Notes: generated by a model not told the origin, from the sequence alone. 64,000 nt of DNA from Polynucleobacter asymbioticus QLW-P1DMWA-1 (GCF_000016345.1 NC_009379.1:372001-436000), one strand, 5' to 3'. Positions 8,133 to 17,367 are shown, counted from the stretch's first letter. Program-made: numbers and translations.

Positions 8133-10772
8133 TTAAACCGTTTTTTCTTGGCCGCCGGTTTCAACTAAAACCATTGGGCCATCTGGCAATGCTGCAGCCG
8201 GCTTAGGAGTTCTGCCTAAGTTACTTGCAACAGGTTCTGCTTTGATCTGACTTTGCGCTTCTGCATGCTTTGAGGAATCGGTTGCAACCCAAATCATGCC
8301 AGCAGACTGCACCACGCTATGCAAAGGAGTTTCTTCAAGTGCCTGGAAGGCAACTTTTGGAAGCTCAGGCGCGGGCTTTGTAATCACTTCTACTGTCGCT
8401 TTTGCTGCAACTACGGCAACAGGTATTGCTACTGGAGTTGAGCTTGGTGCAGAGCGATTAGATTGACGTGGAGCACGTGGCGCTCTTTCTTGTTTTTCAG
8501 CAACTGGCTTTGCATTGCTAAAGCTATTCGTAATGTTCTGAATAGGCATCGATGCCGATGCGCCTGCCATACCTACAGGAGGGCCTGCAAATGGACTAGC
8601 AGACGAAGCAACTACTGCGGGCGATGCATCAGTCCCACCTTCAGTACGTTCGCCACGTTCGCGTTGACCACGACCACGACCACGACGGTTGCGACCACGA
8701 CCACGACGCTCTTCACCTTCAACTCCTGGGGTAGCATCCGTTCCTGGAGCAGCTTCAGTTGCAGGAGTTACTGCAGCTGGGTTTGCTTGGTTACGATTGC
8801 CTTCTTGGCGCTCTGGCTTAGGACCGTTTTGATTATTGCGGGTACGGTTATTGCGGGTACGGTTGTTGGTACCTTCAGCAGGAGTGCTAGCAGGGCCTTC
8901 AGCTGCAGCGGCCGCTGGACGTTCTGCACGTTCACTATTGCGCTCATTGCGATCACCACGACGACCCCGATTACCGTTGCGATTATTGCGATCACCATTG
9001 CGACCTTGGTTACGACCGCGCGTATTGCTTGGTGCTGGTTTTTCTTCTACCGCAGGGGAGGAAGAAAATAGTTTCTTAATGAATCCAAAGAGGCCGCCAG
9101 AACTTTCCGTAGTAGTTTTTTCAGTACGTGCTGGACGTGGCTGGCTAATTGGTGCTGGCTGAGCAGGAGTGATGCCTTTAACGGCTGCTTCTGGACGCAC
9201 TTTTAATTCGGCATCCTTACGACTTACTGTCGTATCAGTTTCCAATTCACGCGCAGCTTCTTCTGCCATCACGTAGCTTGCTTTTTGATCATCTAAACGA
9301 GGATCATCATGACGCAAGCGCTCTAGCTTGTAATGTGGTGTCTCTAAATGCTTGTTCGGAACCATCAAGACGTTTACTTTGAAGCGAGTCTCAATCTTAA
9401 TGACTTCAGCACGCTTTTCATTCAAGAGGAATGCAGCCACTTCGACTGGTACCTGTGTATGAATCGCTGCAGTATTCTCTTTCATTGCCTCTTCTTGGAT
9501 GATGCGCAGAACTTGCAATGCAGAAGATTCGGTATCACGAATGTGGCCAGTGCCATTACAGCGTGGGCAAGTCACATGACTACCTTCAGAAAGGGCTGGT
9601 CGCAAACGTTGGCGTGACATTTCCATCAGGCCAAATTTGGAGATCTTGCCCATTTGAACGCGAGCACGGTCATGACGTAGGGCATCGCGCAAACGATTCT
9701 CTACATCTTTCTGAGCCTTGCTAGATTCCATATCAATGAAGTCGATCACGATCAATCCACCCAAGTCACGTAAACGTGCTTGGCGAGCGATTTCATCGGC
9801 AGCTTCTAAGTTGGTGCGGGTTGCGGTCTCTTCAATATCAGAGCCACGGGTTGCGCGTGCTGAGTTGACGTCCACAGAAACCAAAGCTTCAGTGTGGTCA
9901 ATGACGATGGCACCGCCAGATGGCAGTGGCACCGTACGTGAGTACGCGGTTTCAATTTGGTGTTCAATTTGGAAGCGTGAGAACAAAGGTACATCGTCGT
10001 GATAACGCTTCACTCTTGGCAAGTTGTCTGGCATAACAACAGACATAAATGCTGCCGCTTGTTCATAGATGTCATCGGTATCGATGAGGATCTCGCCAAT
10101 ATCAGGTTGGAAGTAATCACGAATCGCACGAATCACTAAACTAGACTCAAGGTAAATCAACAATGGTGCTGAATTACCTTTAGCTGCTTCATCAATCGCT
10201 TTCCACAACTGCATGAGGTAACTTAAATCCCACTGCAATTCAGTAGCATCGCGACCAATACCAGCAGTACGAGCAATGATGCTCATGCCTTCTGGAACTT
10301 CTAATTGGGACATTGCTTCGCGTAATTCTTGACGGTCTTCACCTTCAATGCGACGGGAAACACCGCCTCCGCGTGGGTTATTTGGCATTAATACCAAGTA
10401 ACGACCGGCCAAGGAGACAAATGAAGTGAGGGCTGCGCCTTTTTGGCCGCGCTCTTCTTTTTCTACCTGAACAATGATTTCTTGACCTTCACGCAAGGCA
10501 TCCTTAATGGAGGCGTTGCGAACGTCAATACCTTCTTTGAAATACGTTCTGGCAACTTCTTTAAATGGTAAGAAGCCGTGACGCTCTTCACCGTAATTGA
10601 CAAAACATGCCTCTAAAGAGGGTTCAATGCGGGTAATGACACCTTTGTAAATGTTGCCTTTGCGTTGTTCACGGCCGGCAGCTTCAATATCGATATCAAT
10701 GAGTTTTTGACCATCAACGATGGCAACTCGCAACTCTTCTTGTTGAGTTGCATTAAACAACATGCGTTTCAT
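8133..10772 (-). CDS. rne: Ribonuclease E
   Basis: Essential endoribonuclease for mRNA decay and rRNA/tRNA processing, and scaffold of the degradosome at the inner membrane. Of 879 residues, the first ~500 are catalytic: an S1 RNA-binding domain (about 36-120), the DNase-I-like domain with VSVDVNSARATRG and VIDFIDMESSKAQ metal-binding segments, and the Zn-link CPRC at 402-405. The remainder is a disordered tail rich in Arg, Asn, Gly, Pro and Ala, including tandem RTRNN units, as expected for RNA and partner binding. A GGAG ribosome site precedes the start. The long leader suggests autoregulation. Confidence 0.97.
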   Translation of the reverse strand: MKRMLFNATQQEELRVAIVDGQKLIDIDIEAAGREQRKGNIYKGVITRIEPSLEACFVNYGEERHGFLPFKEVARTYFKEGIDVRNASIKDALREGQEIIVQVEKEERGQKGAALTSFVSLAGRYLVLMPNNPRGGGVSRRIEGEDRQELREAMSQLEVPEGMSIIARTAGIGRDATELQWDLSYLMQLWKAIDEAAKGNSAPLLIYLESSLVIRAIRDYFQPDIGEILIDTDDIYEQAAAFMSVVMPDNLPRVKRYHDDVPLFSRFQIEHQIETAYSRTVPLPSGGAIVIDHTEALVSVDVNSARATRGSDIEETATRTNLEAADEIARQARLRDLGGLIVIDFIDMESSKAQKDVENRLRDALRHDRARVQMGKISKFGLMEMSRQRLRPALSEGSHVTCPRCNGTGHIRDTESSALQVLRIIQEEAMKENTAAIHTQVPVEVAAFLLNEKRAEVIKIETRFKVNVLMVPNKHLETPHYKLERLRHDDPRLDDQKASYVMAEEAARELETDTTVSRKDAELKVRPEAAVKGITPAQPAPISQPRPARTEKTTTESSGGLFGFIKKLFSSSPAVEEKPAPSNTRGRNQGRNGDRNNRNGNRGRRGDRNERNSERAERPAAAAAEGPASTPAEGTNNRTRNNRTRNNQNGPKPERQEGNRNQANPAAVTPATEAAPGTDATPGVEGEERRGRGRNRRGRGRGQRERGERTEGGTDASPAVVASSASPFAGPPVGMAGASASMPIQNITNSFSNAKPVAEKQERAPRAPRQSNRSAPSSTPVAIPVAVVAAKATVEVITKPAPELPKVAFQALEETPLHSVVQSAGMIWVATDSSKHAEAQSQIKAEPVASNLGRTPKPAAALPDGPMVLVETGGQEKTV
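8660..8865. repeat. Low-complexity repeats in the RNase E tail
   Basis: Coding microrepeats in the disordered tail of rne: a CGACCA-rich run near 8667-8708 encoding Arg/Gly stretches, and an exact 15-base tandem duplication, ATTGCGGGTACGGTT at 8835-8849 and 8850-8864, encoding RTRNN twice. Such tracts probably change in copy number by slippage. Confidence 0.7.
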
Positions 10773-11237
10773 AACACTCTCCTATGGGGGAGGGCGTCGC
10801 TGCGGCGTTGCGCTAGGGGACAGGTTAGGTGCCGCCAAGGATTAAACCTTGAGCGGTTTACTAGTGTGGATCATGCAAATCTAGGCCTTTTTGACCTAGT
10901 TCACCAAATTAACGGTTGGTTAAATCGGTGCCACACTTGACGATCGCCGCAGAGACCTCCTTTAGGTCATCAATGCAGGCGCGCGCCTGAAAACTGTCTT
11001 CTAATCGCGGGTCGCGGCATACGGCACACCAACCCTGCGCCTCATTACAACGGGGGAGGGGCAACCCCGGGAGTCTATTAAAGGGCGACTCCAAGCTCCA
11101 CGATTCAAACCTGACTTCAGGTTGGTCTCGGGCCAATAAATTGGCTAGAGCGTTGATTATACGGCACAAGTTGAATGACAATGGGGTATCGTTGAGTCCC
11201 TTGCCATCCTCTATTGGGGTGACAAGAGAGATAAATC
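10773..11237. other. Divergent intergenic region with long rne leader
   Basis: A 465-base region between divergent rne and rluC, the only gene-free stretch above 300 bases. From a minus-strand TATAAT at 11156-11161, the rne leader would be roughly 380 nt. It holds several short hairpins: a 14-base perfect palindrome CAGGCGCGCGCCTG at 10976-10989, a GGGG/CCCC hairpin near 11054-11064, and CCTGA/TCAGG near 11110. A 90-codon minus-strand frame (10909-11181) overlaps it, but I see no sign that it is a gene. The layout fits the known autoregulation of rne through its 5' leader in enterobacteria. Confidence 0.6.
11156..11181 (-). promoter_or_regulatory. Probable rne promoter
   Basis: On the minus strand a consensus TATAAT (11156-11161) lies downstream of TTGTCA (11176-11181). 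The 14-base spacer is short, so the true -35 may be a weaker hexamer a few bases upstream. The -10 match is exact. Confidence 0.45.
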
Positions 11238-12257
11238 ATGAAACCCAGTCCCATACCCAAGCCTTCCAAGACCCAATCTGCCCCACCGGCAGTCCATTTG
11301 CAGACAATCGGCCCTGAAGAGGCTGGCCAGCGTTTGGATAATTACTTGCTACGTTGGGCCAAAGGGGTCCCCAAAAGTCACGTTTATCGGATTATTCGCT
11401 CAGGTGAAGTCCGAGTAAATAAGAAGCGAGCTGAGCCCACTACCCGGCTGGTTGAGGGGGATGTGGTTAGAGTTCCTCCTGTCAGAATTGCTGAGCCTGC
11501 CCAGATGGCGGCTGTTAATACCGCCCAGACCAAGTCCCGTGCGCAGGGCTATTCCGACAAAATGCCCATCCTGTTTGAAGATGAGGCACTCCTGATTGTG
11601 AATAAACCAGCGGGATTGGCGGTTCATGGCGGCTCAGGAATTGCTTTGGGGGTGATTGAAACCCTTCGAATTACTCGTCCCGAGTTGAAGTTTTTGGAAT
11701 TAGTGCATCGCTTGGATCGCGATACCTCCGGAGTTCTACTCTTAGCTAAGAAACGGAGTGCTCTCGTTGAATTGCATCGCCAGATTCGTGAAGGCCAAAC
11801 AGACAAGCGCTACTACTTGCTTGCACATGGTGAAATCGAGCAGGGCGCGCAAGTGATGCAACTGAAATATCCGCTTCATAAGTATTTACTGGCAAATGGT
11901 GAGCGGCGCGTTCGTGTTGATCCGGACGGATTGCCTAGTCACACCGCATTACGAGTGACTCAAGTATTCAAGCGGGAAGGTGCTGCGATCACATTGGCTG
12001 AGGCTCAGTTAAAAACAGGGCGCACCCATCAGATTCGAGTACATCTTCTAAAGCTAGGACACGCTATTTTGGGTGATGATAAGTATGGATTTGAAGATCA
12101 AGATAAGTTACTCAAATCCAAGCGACTCTATCTGCATGCCCATCTGGCCGGCTTTACGCACCCACGTACCGGTGAAAAAATGCGCATTGAATCACCTTTG
12201 CCATCAGAATTTGCAGCCATGATGAAAACCTTTGATGTTGCTGATGTAAGTGAATGA
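11238..12257 (+). CDS. rluC: 23S rRNA pseudouridine synthase RluC
   Basis: Isomerises specific uridines of 23S rRNA to pseudouridine (955/2504/2580 in E. coli for RluC). The 339 residues include an S4 RNA-binding domain at about 25-90 (RLDNYLLRW...VRVNKKRAEP) and the RluA-family catalytic domain with HRLDRDTSG, the catalytic Asp at 160. The TGRTHQIRVH motif and the C-terminal LHAHLAGFTHP segment are present. Divergent placement against rne is the usual arrangement for this gene. It overlaps the next gene by 4 bases. Confidence 0.95.
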   Translation: MKPSPIPKPSKTQSAPPAVHLQTIGPEEAGQRLDNYLLRWAKGVPKSHVYRIIRSGEVRVNKKRAEPTTRLVEGDVVRVPPVRIAEPAQMAAVNTAQTKSRAQGYSDKMPILFEDEALLIVNKPAGLAVHGGSGIALGVIETLRITRPELKFLELVHRLDRDTSGVLLLAKKRSALVELHRQIREGQTDKRYYLLAHGEIEQGAQVMQLKYPLHKYLLANGERRVRVDPDGLPSHTALRVTQVFKREGAAITLAEAQLKTGRTHQIRVHLLKLGHAILGDDKYGFEDQDKLLKSKRLYLHAHLAGFTHPRTGEKMRIESPLPSEFAAMMKTFDVADVSE

Positions 12258-12943
12258 CGCAAACTAATAAACCAGAACGTCGATATGACTTGATTGTGTG
12301 GGACTGGGATGGAACCATTATGGATTCCACGCCCACCATCGTGTATTGCATTCAGCAGGCGTGCCGGGATCTGGGTTTTAAAGAGCCAGATGACACGTTG
12401 GCTAGTTCAGTGATTGGATTGGGTATTCATGATTCATTGCGACGAGCAGTTCCTTGGATTGAGCCAATTCATTTTCAAAAATTGACGGATCGTTTTCGCT
12501 ATCACTACTTGGCAAAAGATCATGAGCTTGATTTATTCGTCGGTATCCGTGAATTGCTTGAGGAACTCCGCGCCGACAATTATCTCTTGGGTGTAGCAAC
12601 AGGTAAGTCGCGTGTTGGCTTAGATCGGTCTTTGAAGCATCATCAAATTGGCCATCTTTTTCATGAAACACGCACTGCAGATGAGTCATTCTCTAAGCCC
12701 CATCCTGGAATGCTCTTAGAGCTTTCAGATGTATTGCAAGTACCCACAAGGCGCATACTCATGATTGGCGATACCACCCATGATTTAGATATGGCTGCTA
12801 ATGCTGGGGTTGATGCAGTCGCTGTGACCTATGGCGCTCATCCACCCGATACGCTAAAAACTTCGCAGTCATTGACCCATGTGGATGATGTGACTCAATT
12901 ATCAGCATGGCTTAAATCAAATTTGACAGCCCCACTGAAGTAA
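12254..12943 (+). CDS. HAD-family hydrolase, Gph/PGP-like
   Basis: HAD subfamily IA phosphatase of 229 residues, similar to phosphoglycolate phosphatase. Motif I is DWDGTIMDSTP with both catalytic Asp residues, motif II is GVATGKS, motif III is the Lys in SKPHPGM, and motif IV is MIGDTTHDLDMA. The helical cap lies between residues about 20 and 90. The start overlaps rluC by 4 bases, so the pair is probably translationally coupled. The natural substrate is uncertain: phosphoglycolate or another small phosphate ester. Confidence 0.88.
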   Translation: MTQTNKPERRYDLIVWDWDGTIMDSTPTIVYCIQQACRDLGFKEPDDTLASSVIGLGIHDSLRRAVPWIEPIHFQKLTDRFRYHYLAKDHELDLFVGIRELLEELRADNYLLGVATGKSRVGLDRSLKHHQIGHLFHETRTADESFSKPHPGMLLELSDVLQVPTRRILMIGDTTHDLDMAANAGVDAVAVTYGAHPPDTLKTSQSLTHVDDVTQLSAWLKSNLTAPLK

Positions 12944-12989
12944 TAAAAGCTAATAGTAGTTAATCTTGAAATACTAAGGAATAGTAAAA

Positions 12990-13937
12990 ATGGAAAATAA
13001 TCCAAATCCCAACTGGGAACGCCAAGCGCTAGAGCACTTGCTTTTGGAGAGCTTAAAAGAGACACGAAAAGCCCGCCGCTGGAAAGCAGTCATGCGAGTG
13101 CTAACCTTGTTGGTTATCGTAGGGGTTCTTCTGGTGGTGTTTGATTTTCATCTTCCAGGACGTGGCATGGGGGTGGAAAAACATACTGCGATGGTGACCC
13201 TAGATGGTGAGATTTCTTCTAGCTCCATGGCAAATGCGATGGATATTAATTCAGCGCTAACAGCTGCTTTTGAAAATGAACATAGTGCGGGTGTGATCTT
13301 GCGCATCAATAGCCCTGGTGGGTCACCAGTGCAAGCAGGAATGATGAATGATGAGATTCATCGTTTGCGCAAACTGCATCCAAACAAACCGTTTTACGTA
13401 GTGGTTGAAGACATTTGTGCTTCTGGTGGTTACTACGTTGCTGTTGCCTCAGATCAAATTCTGGTAGACAAGGCCAGCTTGGTAGGCTCCATTGGTGTGA
13501 TCATGGAAGGCTTTGGATTTACTGGCTTGATGGATAAGTTGGGCGTAACCCGTCGCATGATTACTGCGGGTTCAAATAAGGGCATGTTGGATCCTTTTAG
13601 CAAAGAAGAGCCCAAGCAAGTCGAGATGGTGAAAACGATGATCGATGAGATTCATCAGCAATTTATTGCTGTGGTGAAAGAGGGTCGTGGCGCTCGCTTG
13701 AAGGAAACGCCAGATTTATTCTCCGGCCGTATTTGGAATGGTGAGCAAGCCGTTAAATTAGGGTTGGTTGATGGTTACGGTACTGTAGATTCAGTAGCGC
13801 GAGATATCTTTAAAGCGCCTGATATTTTGGATTACACCCAGAAAGAAAACTTTGCAGAACGCGTTGCAAAACGTTTTGGTGCAGAAGCAGGTGCCGCAGC
13901 TGGCAAGGCTTTAGTCAAGGCGCCAGATTTGAAGTAA
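12990..13937 (+). CDS. S49 family signal peptide peptidase (SppA-like)
   Basis: Membrane-anchored serine protease that cleaves leftover signal peptides. The single membrane helix is at about residues 35-52 (VLTLLVIVGVLLVVF), after a charged cytoplasmic leader. The catalytic dyad is visible: Ser145 in CASGGYYVA and Lys197 in GSNKGMLDPF. At 315 residues this is the short single-domain form, half the size of E. coli SppA. It follows rluC and the HAD gene on the same strand and ends at a strong GNRA-loop hairpin. Confidence 0.93.
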   Translation: MENNPNPNWERQALEHLLLESLKETRKARRWKAVMRVLTLLVIVGVLLVVFDFHLPGRGMGVEKHTAMVTLDGEISSSSMANAMDINSALTAAFENEHSAGVILRINSPGGSPVQAGMMNDEIHRLRKLHPNKPFYVVVEDICASGGYYVAVASDQILVDKASLVGSIGVIMEGFGFTGLMDKLGVTRRMITAGSNKGMLDPFSKEEPKQVEMVKTMIDEIHQQFIAVVKEGRGARLKETPDLFSGRIWNGEQAVKLGLVDGYGTVDSVARDIFKAPDILDYTQKENFAERVAKRFGAEAGAAAGKALVKAPDLK

Positions 13938-13968
13938 GCGGAATTGAATTTGAAGTGTTGATTTTCAT

Positions 13969-14739
13969 TTAGGCCAATAGTAGAAATACTGTTGGCCTAT
14001 TTTGTAAGGGCGCGCAAGCAGCTTCATTGGGGTAACGTTTTTTCCAATCGGCAATCGATAAGGTGGCAAGCATTTCCGATTGAAGGGTGAGATCGATGCC
14101 AAGGCACAACAGTGTCTGTGGCGACAAAGAATTCAAGCATGCCATCAGCATTGCGGTATTGCGATAGGGCGTTTCAATCCAAATTTGAGTTTGCTGTAAT
14201 TTTCTCGATTCCGCTTCTAGCTGTTTGAGCTTGGCGCTGCGTTCATGGGTGTCATGAGGCAGGTAGCCCTGAAAAGCAAAACGTTGTCCGTTCAGGCCGC
14301 TACCCATCAAACCCAATAAGATTGAACTGGGGCCTACTAATGGCTTAACCACTGCCCCTAGTTGATACGCTGCCAGCACGAGCTCTGCACCAGGATCGGC
14401 AACACCTGGAACACCTGCTTCTGACATCAAGCCCATATCATTTCCAGCTAGTAGTGGCTTTAGTAAGTCGCTTGGTTTAACGGCATCACCATATTTTGCA
14501 TTGCGTGCAGCGCCACGCCATTCACCCATTTGCATTTCTTGAATACTGCAACTTAAGGGGGTAACACTATCAATTGCTTTTAATAAAGCCCGCGCTGTTT
14601 TGGCATCTTCCACAATCCAGTGTTGAAGTTTTGCTGCTTGCGTCATCGTTTCACTTGGTAATACCCAGGGCAGTTGTTCTATGCGTGCATCATCACCTAA
14701 GGTGTTGGGAACCAAGTAGAGTGTGCCAAGTTTTGCCAT
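13969..14739 (-). CDS. TP-methylase family SAM-dependent methyltransferase (RsmI-like)
   Basis: Protein of 256 residues in the tetrapyrrole-methylase superfamily, the fold of RsmI (16S rRNA C1402 2'-O-methylase). It has the GTLYLVPNTLGDD start, SEAGVPGVADPGAELV in the middle and GPSSILLGLMGSGLNGQRFAFQGYLP, all superfamily hallmarks. It differs from canonical RsmI in the first motif and the C-terminal part, so I call the family rather than the rRNA target. It lies 22 bases after maf on the same strand. Its final codons form part of the sppA terminator. Confidence 0.82.
   Translation of the reverse strand: MAKLGTLYLVPNTLGDDARIEQLPWVLPSETMTQAAKLQHWIVEDAKTARALLKAIDSVTPLSCSIQEMQMGEWRGAARNAKYGDAVKPSDLLKPLLAGNDMGLMSEAGVPGVADPGAELVLAAYQLGAVVKPLVGPSSILLGLMGSGLNGQRFAFQGYLPHDTHERSAKLKQLEAESRKLQQTQIWIETPYRNTAMLMACLNSLSPQTLLCLGIDLTLQSEMLATLSIADWKKRYPNEAACAPLQNRPTVFLLLA
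13970..13999. terminator. GNRA-loop hairpin terminator inside a gene end
   Basis: A 13-bp stem (TAGGCCAATAGTA with TACTGTTGGCCTA, one wobble pair) closed by a GAAA tetraloop and followed by TTTT on the plus strand. It terminates sppA while lying in the last codons of the convergent methyltransferase gene. Confidence 0.8.
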
Positions 14740-14761
14740 AAATATTTTTTATTCTTATAAA

Positions 14762-15367
14762 TTATTTAGTATTTGTTTTCGATGGAATAGCAAAGCCCGC
14801 ATCACGCAGTAAACCCGTTAGTGCGATCAAGGGCAAGCCAATGAGTGCAGTGGGATCATCGCTTTGAATCGCCTCTAGAAGACTGATGCCTAGGCCTTCA
14901 GACTTGGCGCTACCTGCACAGTCATAAGGCTCCTCCGCAAGTAAATAGCTTTCCAGAACTTCATCGGAAAGTTTGCGAAAGGTTACCTCCGTAGGAACAT
15001 TCAACGTTGTTTGTGTGTCACCTTTCATTAAGCACAAGGCTGTATGAAAGGTCACGGTGGCTCCACGCATTAATTGCAATTGCGCGAACGCTCTTTCAAA
15101 GTTGCCTGGTTTTCCAATCGCCGCACCACATAAATCTGCCACTTGATCTGAGCCTATGACCCAAGCATCTGGATGTTGTTTCGAAACTGCTGCTGCTTTT
15201 GCGTGAGCAAGTCTGAGTGCGAGGTCTAGAGTGCTTTCACCGGTGCGTGGTGTTTCATCAACCTTTGGTGAAATCACTTCAAATGGAATGCGAAGGCGCT
15301 CTAAAAGCTCGCGGCGATATTGGGAGGTGGATGCCAGGATGAGGCGTAGATTTTGGGAATTACTCAT
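14762..15367 (-). CDS. Maf family nucleotide pyrophosphatase (YceF type)
   Basis: Hydrolyses non-canonical nucleoside triphosphates; the YceF branch prefers m7GTP. The N-terminal LRLILASTSQYRRELLERL and the core VIGSDQV, GKPGNFERAFAQL and CAGSAKSEGLGISLLE segments match YceF closely. The ATG at 15367 gives 201 residues, the normal length. The longer frame up to 15424 begins with TTG and would overlap yceD. It is divergent from yceD-rpmF, the neighbourhood that yceF also has in E. coli. Confidence 0.9.
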   Translation of the reverse strand: MSNSQNLRLILASTSQYRRELLERLRIPFEVISPKVDETPRTGESTLDLALRLAHAKAAAVSKQHPDAWVIGSDQVADLCGAAIGKPGNFERAFAQLQLMRGATVTFHTALCLMKGDTQTTLNVPTEVTFRKLSDEVLESYLLAEEPYDCAGSAKSEGLGISLLEAIQSDDPTALIGLPLIALTGLLRDAGFAIPSKTNTK

Positions 15368-15409
15368 ATTGCTGGTGCTTTCGCGCTGACCTTCATTTAG
15401 ACTGATGTC

Positions 15410-15985
15410 ATGAATCGTAATCAAGTTTTACCTCAAGTTCACTTATCGACCGAACCAAGCGCTTTGAAGCGGGTCGATTTTTGTGCCCCCCAGCCCTACA
15501 AAGGATCTGGATTTTTAGCTATTTCAGATTTGCCCAGGATCGCTGAGGAAGCGTCTACTGTGATCGCTGGGGACGGTTTCGAATGGCAATTGGAGACCCA
15601 TTTTGAGGATTCTCCAGGCAGCGAGCCTCGCCAAATACTCGAATTAGGGCTTTCTGGGCGTTTACACCTCATTTGCCAGCGTTGTTTGCAAGATTGCGCG
15701 GTGGATTTAGCTGAAAAACGCCGTTTTGTCATGGTTGCTAGCGAGGAAGAGGCTGACAACTACCCCATGGAAGATGAGGGGCAAGATCCTTTGGTGGCTA
15801 GTCAGCATTTCAACCTCCTGGAAACCATTGAGGACGAGGTTTTACTGTCTTTGCCTCTCATTCCCAAGCATCCGGATGAATTTTGTGAGCCCCATGCCTC
15901 TATCTTCGGTGATGAGGAGGTTCTTGAGGTGTCTGAGGAGCGCGAAAATCCCTTTAACGTATTGAAAAATATGAAGAAAAACTAA
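15410..15985 (+). CDS. yceD: YceD/DUF177 family protein, rRNA accumulation factor
   Basis: DUF177 protein of 191 residues, called YceD in E. coli and linked in bacteria and plants to 23S rRNA accumulation. The central LICQRCLQDCAVDL segment carries the paired Cys residues typical of the family, and the C-terminal part is acidic (EEEADNYPMEDEGQ). It lies directly upstream of rpmF, the near-universal arrangement for this family, and is followed by a promoter-like extended -10 element for rpmF. The biochemical mechanism is not established. Confidence 0.92.
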   Translation: MNRNQVLPQVHLSTEPSALKRVDFCAPQPYKGSGFLAISDLPRIAEEASTVIAGDGFEWQLETHFEDSPGSEPRQILELGLSGRLHLICQRCLQDCAVDLAEKRRFVMVASEEEADNYPMEDEGQDPLVASQHFNLLETIEDEVLLSLPLIPKHPDEFCEPHASIFGDEEVLEVSEERENPFNVLKNMKKN

Positions 15986-16058
15986 GAAAATGGTCTATAA
16001 GGCATCTGTTGTTTTGACTGCTCATTGCAGATAAATCAAGCATTTAGACGCTTTTTCA

Positions 16059-16067
16059 TGTTAGAAT
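16059..16067 (+). promoter_or_regulatory. Extended -10 promoter element upstream of rpmF
   Basis: TGTTAGAAT forms an extended -10 (TGn followed by TAGAAT at 16062-16067), 23 bases before the rpmF start. No good -35 hexamer is seen at the expected distance, which is tolerated by extended -10 promoters. Confidence 0.35.
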
Positions 16068-16090
16068 ATCGGCTTGCTTAGGAGTCCAAT

Positions 16091-16270
16091 ATGGCCGTTC
16101 AACAAAATAAAAAATCACCTTCCAAACGTGGCATGCACCGTGCGCACGACTTTTTGACCGCACCTGCTACGGCTGTTGAAGCCACAACTGGTGAGGCTCA
16201 TTTGCGCCACCACATTTCACCTAACGGCTACTATCGTGGTCGTAAAGTGGTTAAAACAAAAAACGACTAA
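16091..16270 (+). CDS. rpmF: 50S ribosomal protein L32
   Basis: Large-subunit ribosomal protein of 59 residues, beginning [20 protein letters not shown] and ending [11 protein letters not shown]. The N-terminal [20 protein letters not shown] motif is the L32 hallmark. No zinc-binding Cys pair is present, so this is the Cys-free type common in proteobacteria. It lies between yceD and plsX, the conserved order, and is followed by a hairpin and T-run at 16292-16319. Confidence 0.97.
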   Translation: MAVQQNKKSPSKRGMHRAHDFLTAPATAVEATTGEAHLRHHISPNGYYRGRKVVKTKND

Positions 16271-16291
16271 TTTTTTAGTCTAAACAGATAG

Positions 16292-16319
16292 AAGCGGCTC
16301 CAGTAAAAGCCGCTTTTTT
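16292..16319 (+). terminator. Hairpin terminator between rpmF and plsX
   Basis: AAGCGGC pairs with GCCGCTT around a 10-base loop, followed by a run of T. It separates rpmF from plsX. Because both belong to one conserved cluster, it may act as a partial terminator that lowers lipid-gene expression relative to L32. Confidence 0.65.
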
Positions 16320-16353
16320 CTTGGATAAATCACTTGCAGCAACTAATGACTTT

Positions 16354-17367
16354 ATGAGCGTTACTCTTGCTATTGATGCCATGGGCGGAGATCATGGAGT
16401 CGTAGTCACGGTTCCAGCTGCCTGCGATTTCCTGGAAAAGCATTCTGATGTCAAGATCATCCTCGTTGGTGATCCCGATTTGATTAAGCAAGTCTTAGAC
16501 AAATCTCCTAAGGCGCCAATTGAGCGCATTCAAATTATTGCTGCGAGTGAAGTGGTCTTAATGGATGACCCCATTGAGATCGCCCTGCGTCGTAAAAAAG
16601 ATTCTTCTATGCGCGTTGCTATCGTGCAGGTAAAAGAGGGTGCTGCCGATGCGGTGGTTTCCTCAGGCAATACGGGCGCGCTCATGGCGATCTCCCGTTA
16701 CATTTTGAAAACTCTGGATGGTGTCGATCGCCCAGCAATTGCTACCGCCATCCCTAATGAATTAGGGCTTGGCACGACGATGTTAGATCTCGGTGCTAAT
16801 GCCGACTGTGAGCCGATGCATTTAGTGCAATTTGCGCAAATGGCAAATGTCATGGTTCAGGTGGTTGACGGCAAACCCAACCCTTCCATAGGCCTTTTAA
16901 ATATAGGCGAAGAGGTGATTAAAGGTAATGAGGTGGTCAAGCAAACTAGTGAGCTCTTGCGTCAAACTAACTTAAATTTCTACGGTAACGTGGAAGGTAA
17001 TGATATTTTTAAAGGCACTACCGATATCGTGGTCTGCGATGGCTTTGTTGGCAATGTAGTTTTGAAGGCAAGCGAAGGTTTAGCAAAAATGATGAGTGGT
17101 TTGATTCGTAAAGAATTTAATCGCTCCCTCTTCACAAAATTAATGGCAGTTTGTGCCATGGTCCCTTTATTACGTGTTCGTAAGCGGGTCGATCATCGTC
17201 GTTATAACGGTGCCGTATTATTAGGTTTACGTGGCTGTGTGATTAAAAGTCATGGTTCAGCCGATCGTTTTGCATTTGGATTTGCCTTGGAGCGCGCCTA
17301 TGAGGCGTCGAAAAATCACATGGTGGAGCGGATTGCTGCAGCCTTCGTGGTGGAGACAACGGAATGA
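16354..17367 (+). CDS. plsX: Phosphate acyltransferase PlsX
   Basis: Converts acyl-ACP to acyl-phosphate for phospholipid synthesis. From the ATG at 16354 the protein has 337 residues; the in-frame TTG at 16321 would overlap the terminator's T-run. It begins [14 protein letters not shown], the strict N-terminal motif of PlsX, and contains SSGNTGALM and [11 protein letters not shown]. It overlaps fabH by 4 bases and opens a seven-gene fatty-acid and envelope operon. Confidence 0.96.
   Translation: MSVTLAIDAMGGDHGVVVTVPAACDFLEKHSDVKIILVGDPDLIKQVLDKSPKAPIERIQIIAASEVVLMDDPIEIALRRKKDSSMRVAIVQVKEGAADAVVSSGNTGALMAISRYILKTLDGVDRPAIATAIPNELGLGTTMLDLGANADCEPMHLVQFAQMANVMVQVVDGKPNPSIGLLNIGEEVIKGNEVVKQTSELLRQTNLNFYGNVEGNDIFKGTTDIVVCDGFVGNVVLKASEGLAKMMSGLIRKEFNRSLFTKLMAVCAMVPLLRVRKRVDHRRYNGAVLLGLRGCVIKSHGSADRFAFGFALERAYEASKNHMVERIAAAFVVETTE

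Noticed and set aside
8660..8865. CRISPR-like short repeats
   Set aside because: Units are 6-15 bases with no unique spacers and are in frame within rne; they encode a low-complexity tail.
8463..9071. 202-codon plus-strand frame opposite the rne tail, rich in Thr, Ser and Trp
   Set aside because: It is the complement of the Arg/Gly/Asn repeats in rne; composition is an artefact, with no domain and no promoter or ribosome site.
10909..11181. 90-codon minus-strand frame in the rne leader
   Set aside because: It starts upstream of or at the -10 element and has no recognisable domain; the region is better explained as the rne leader. It could be revisited if conserved in relatives.
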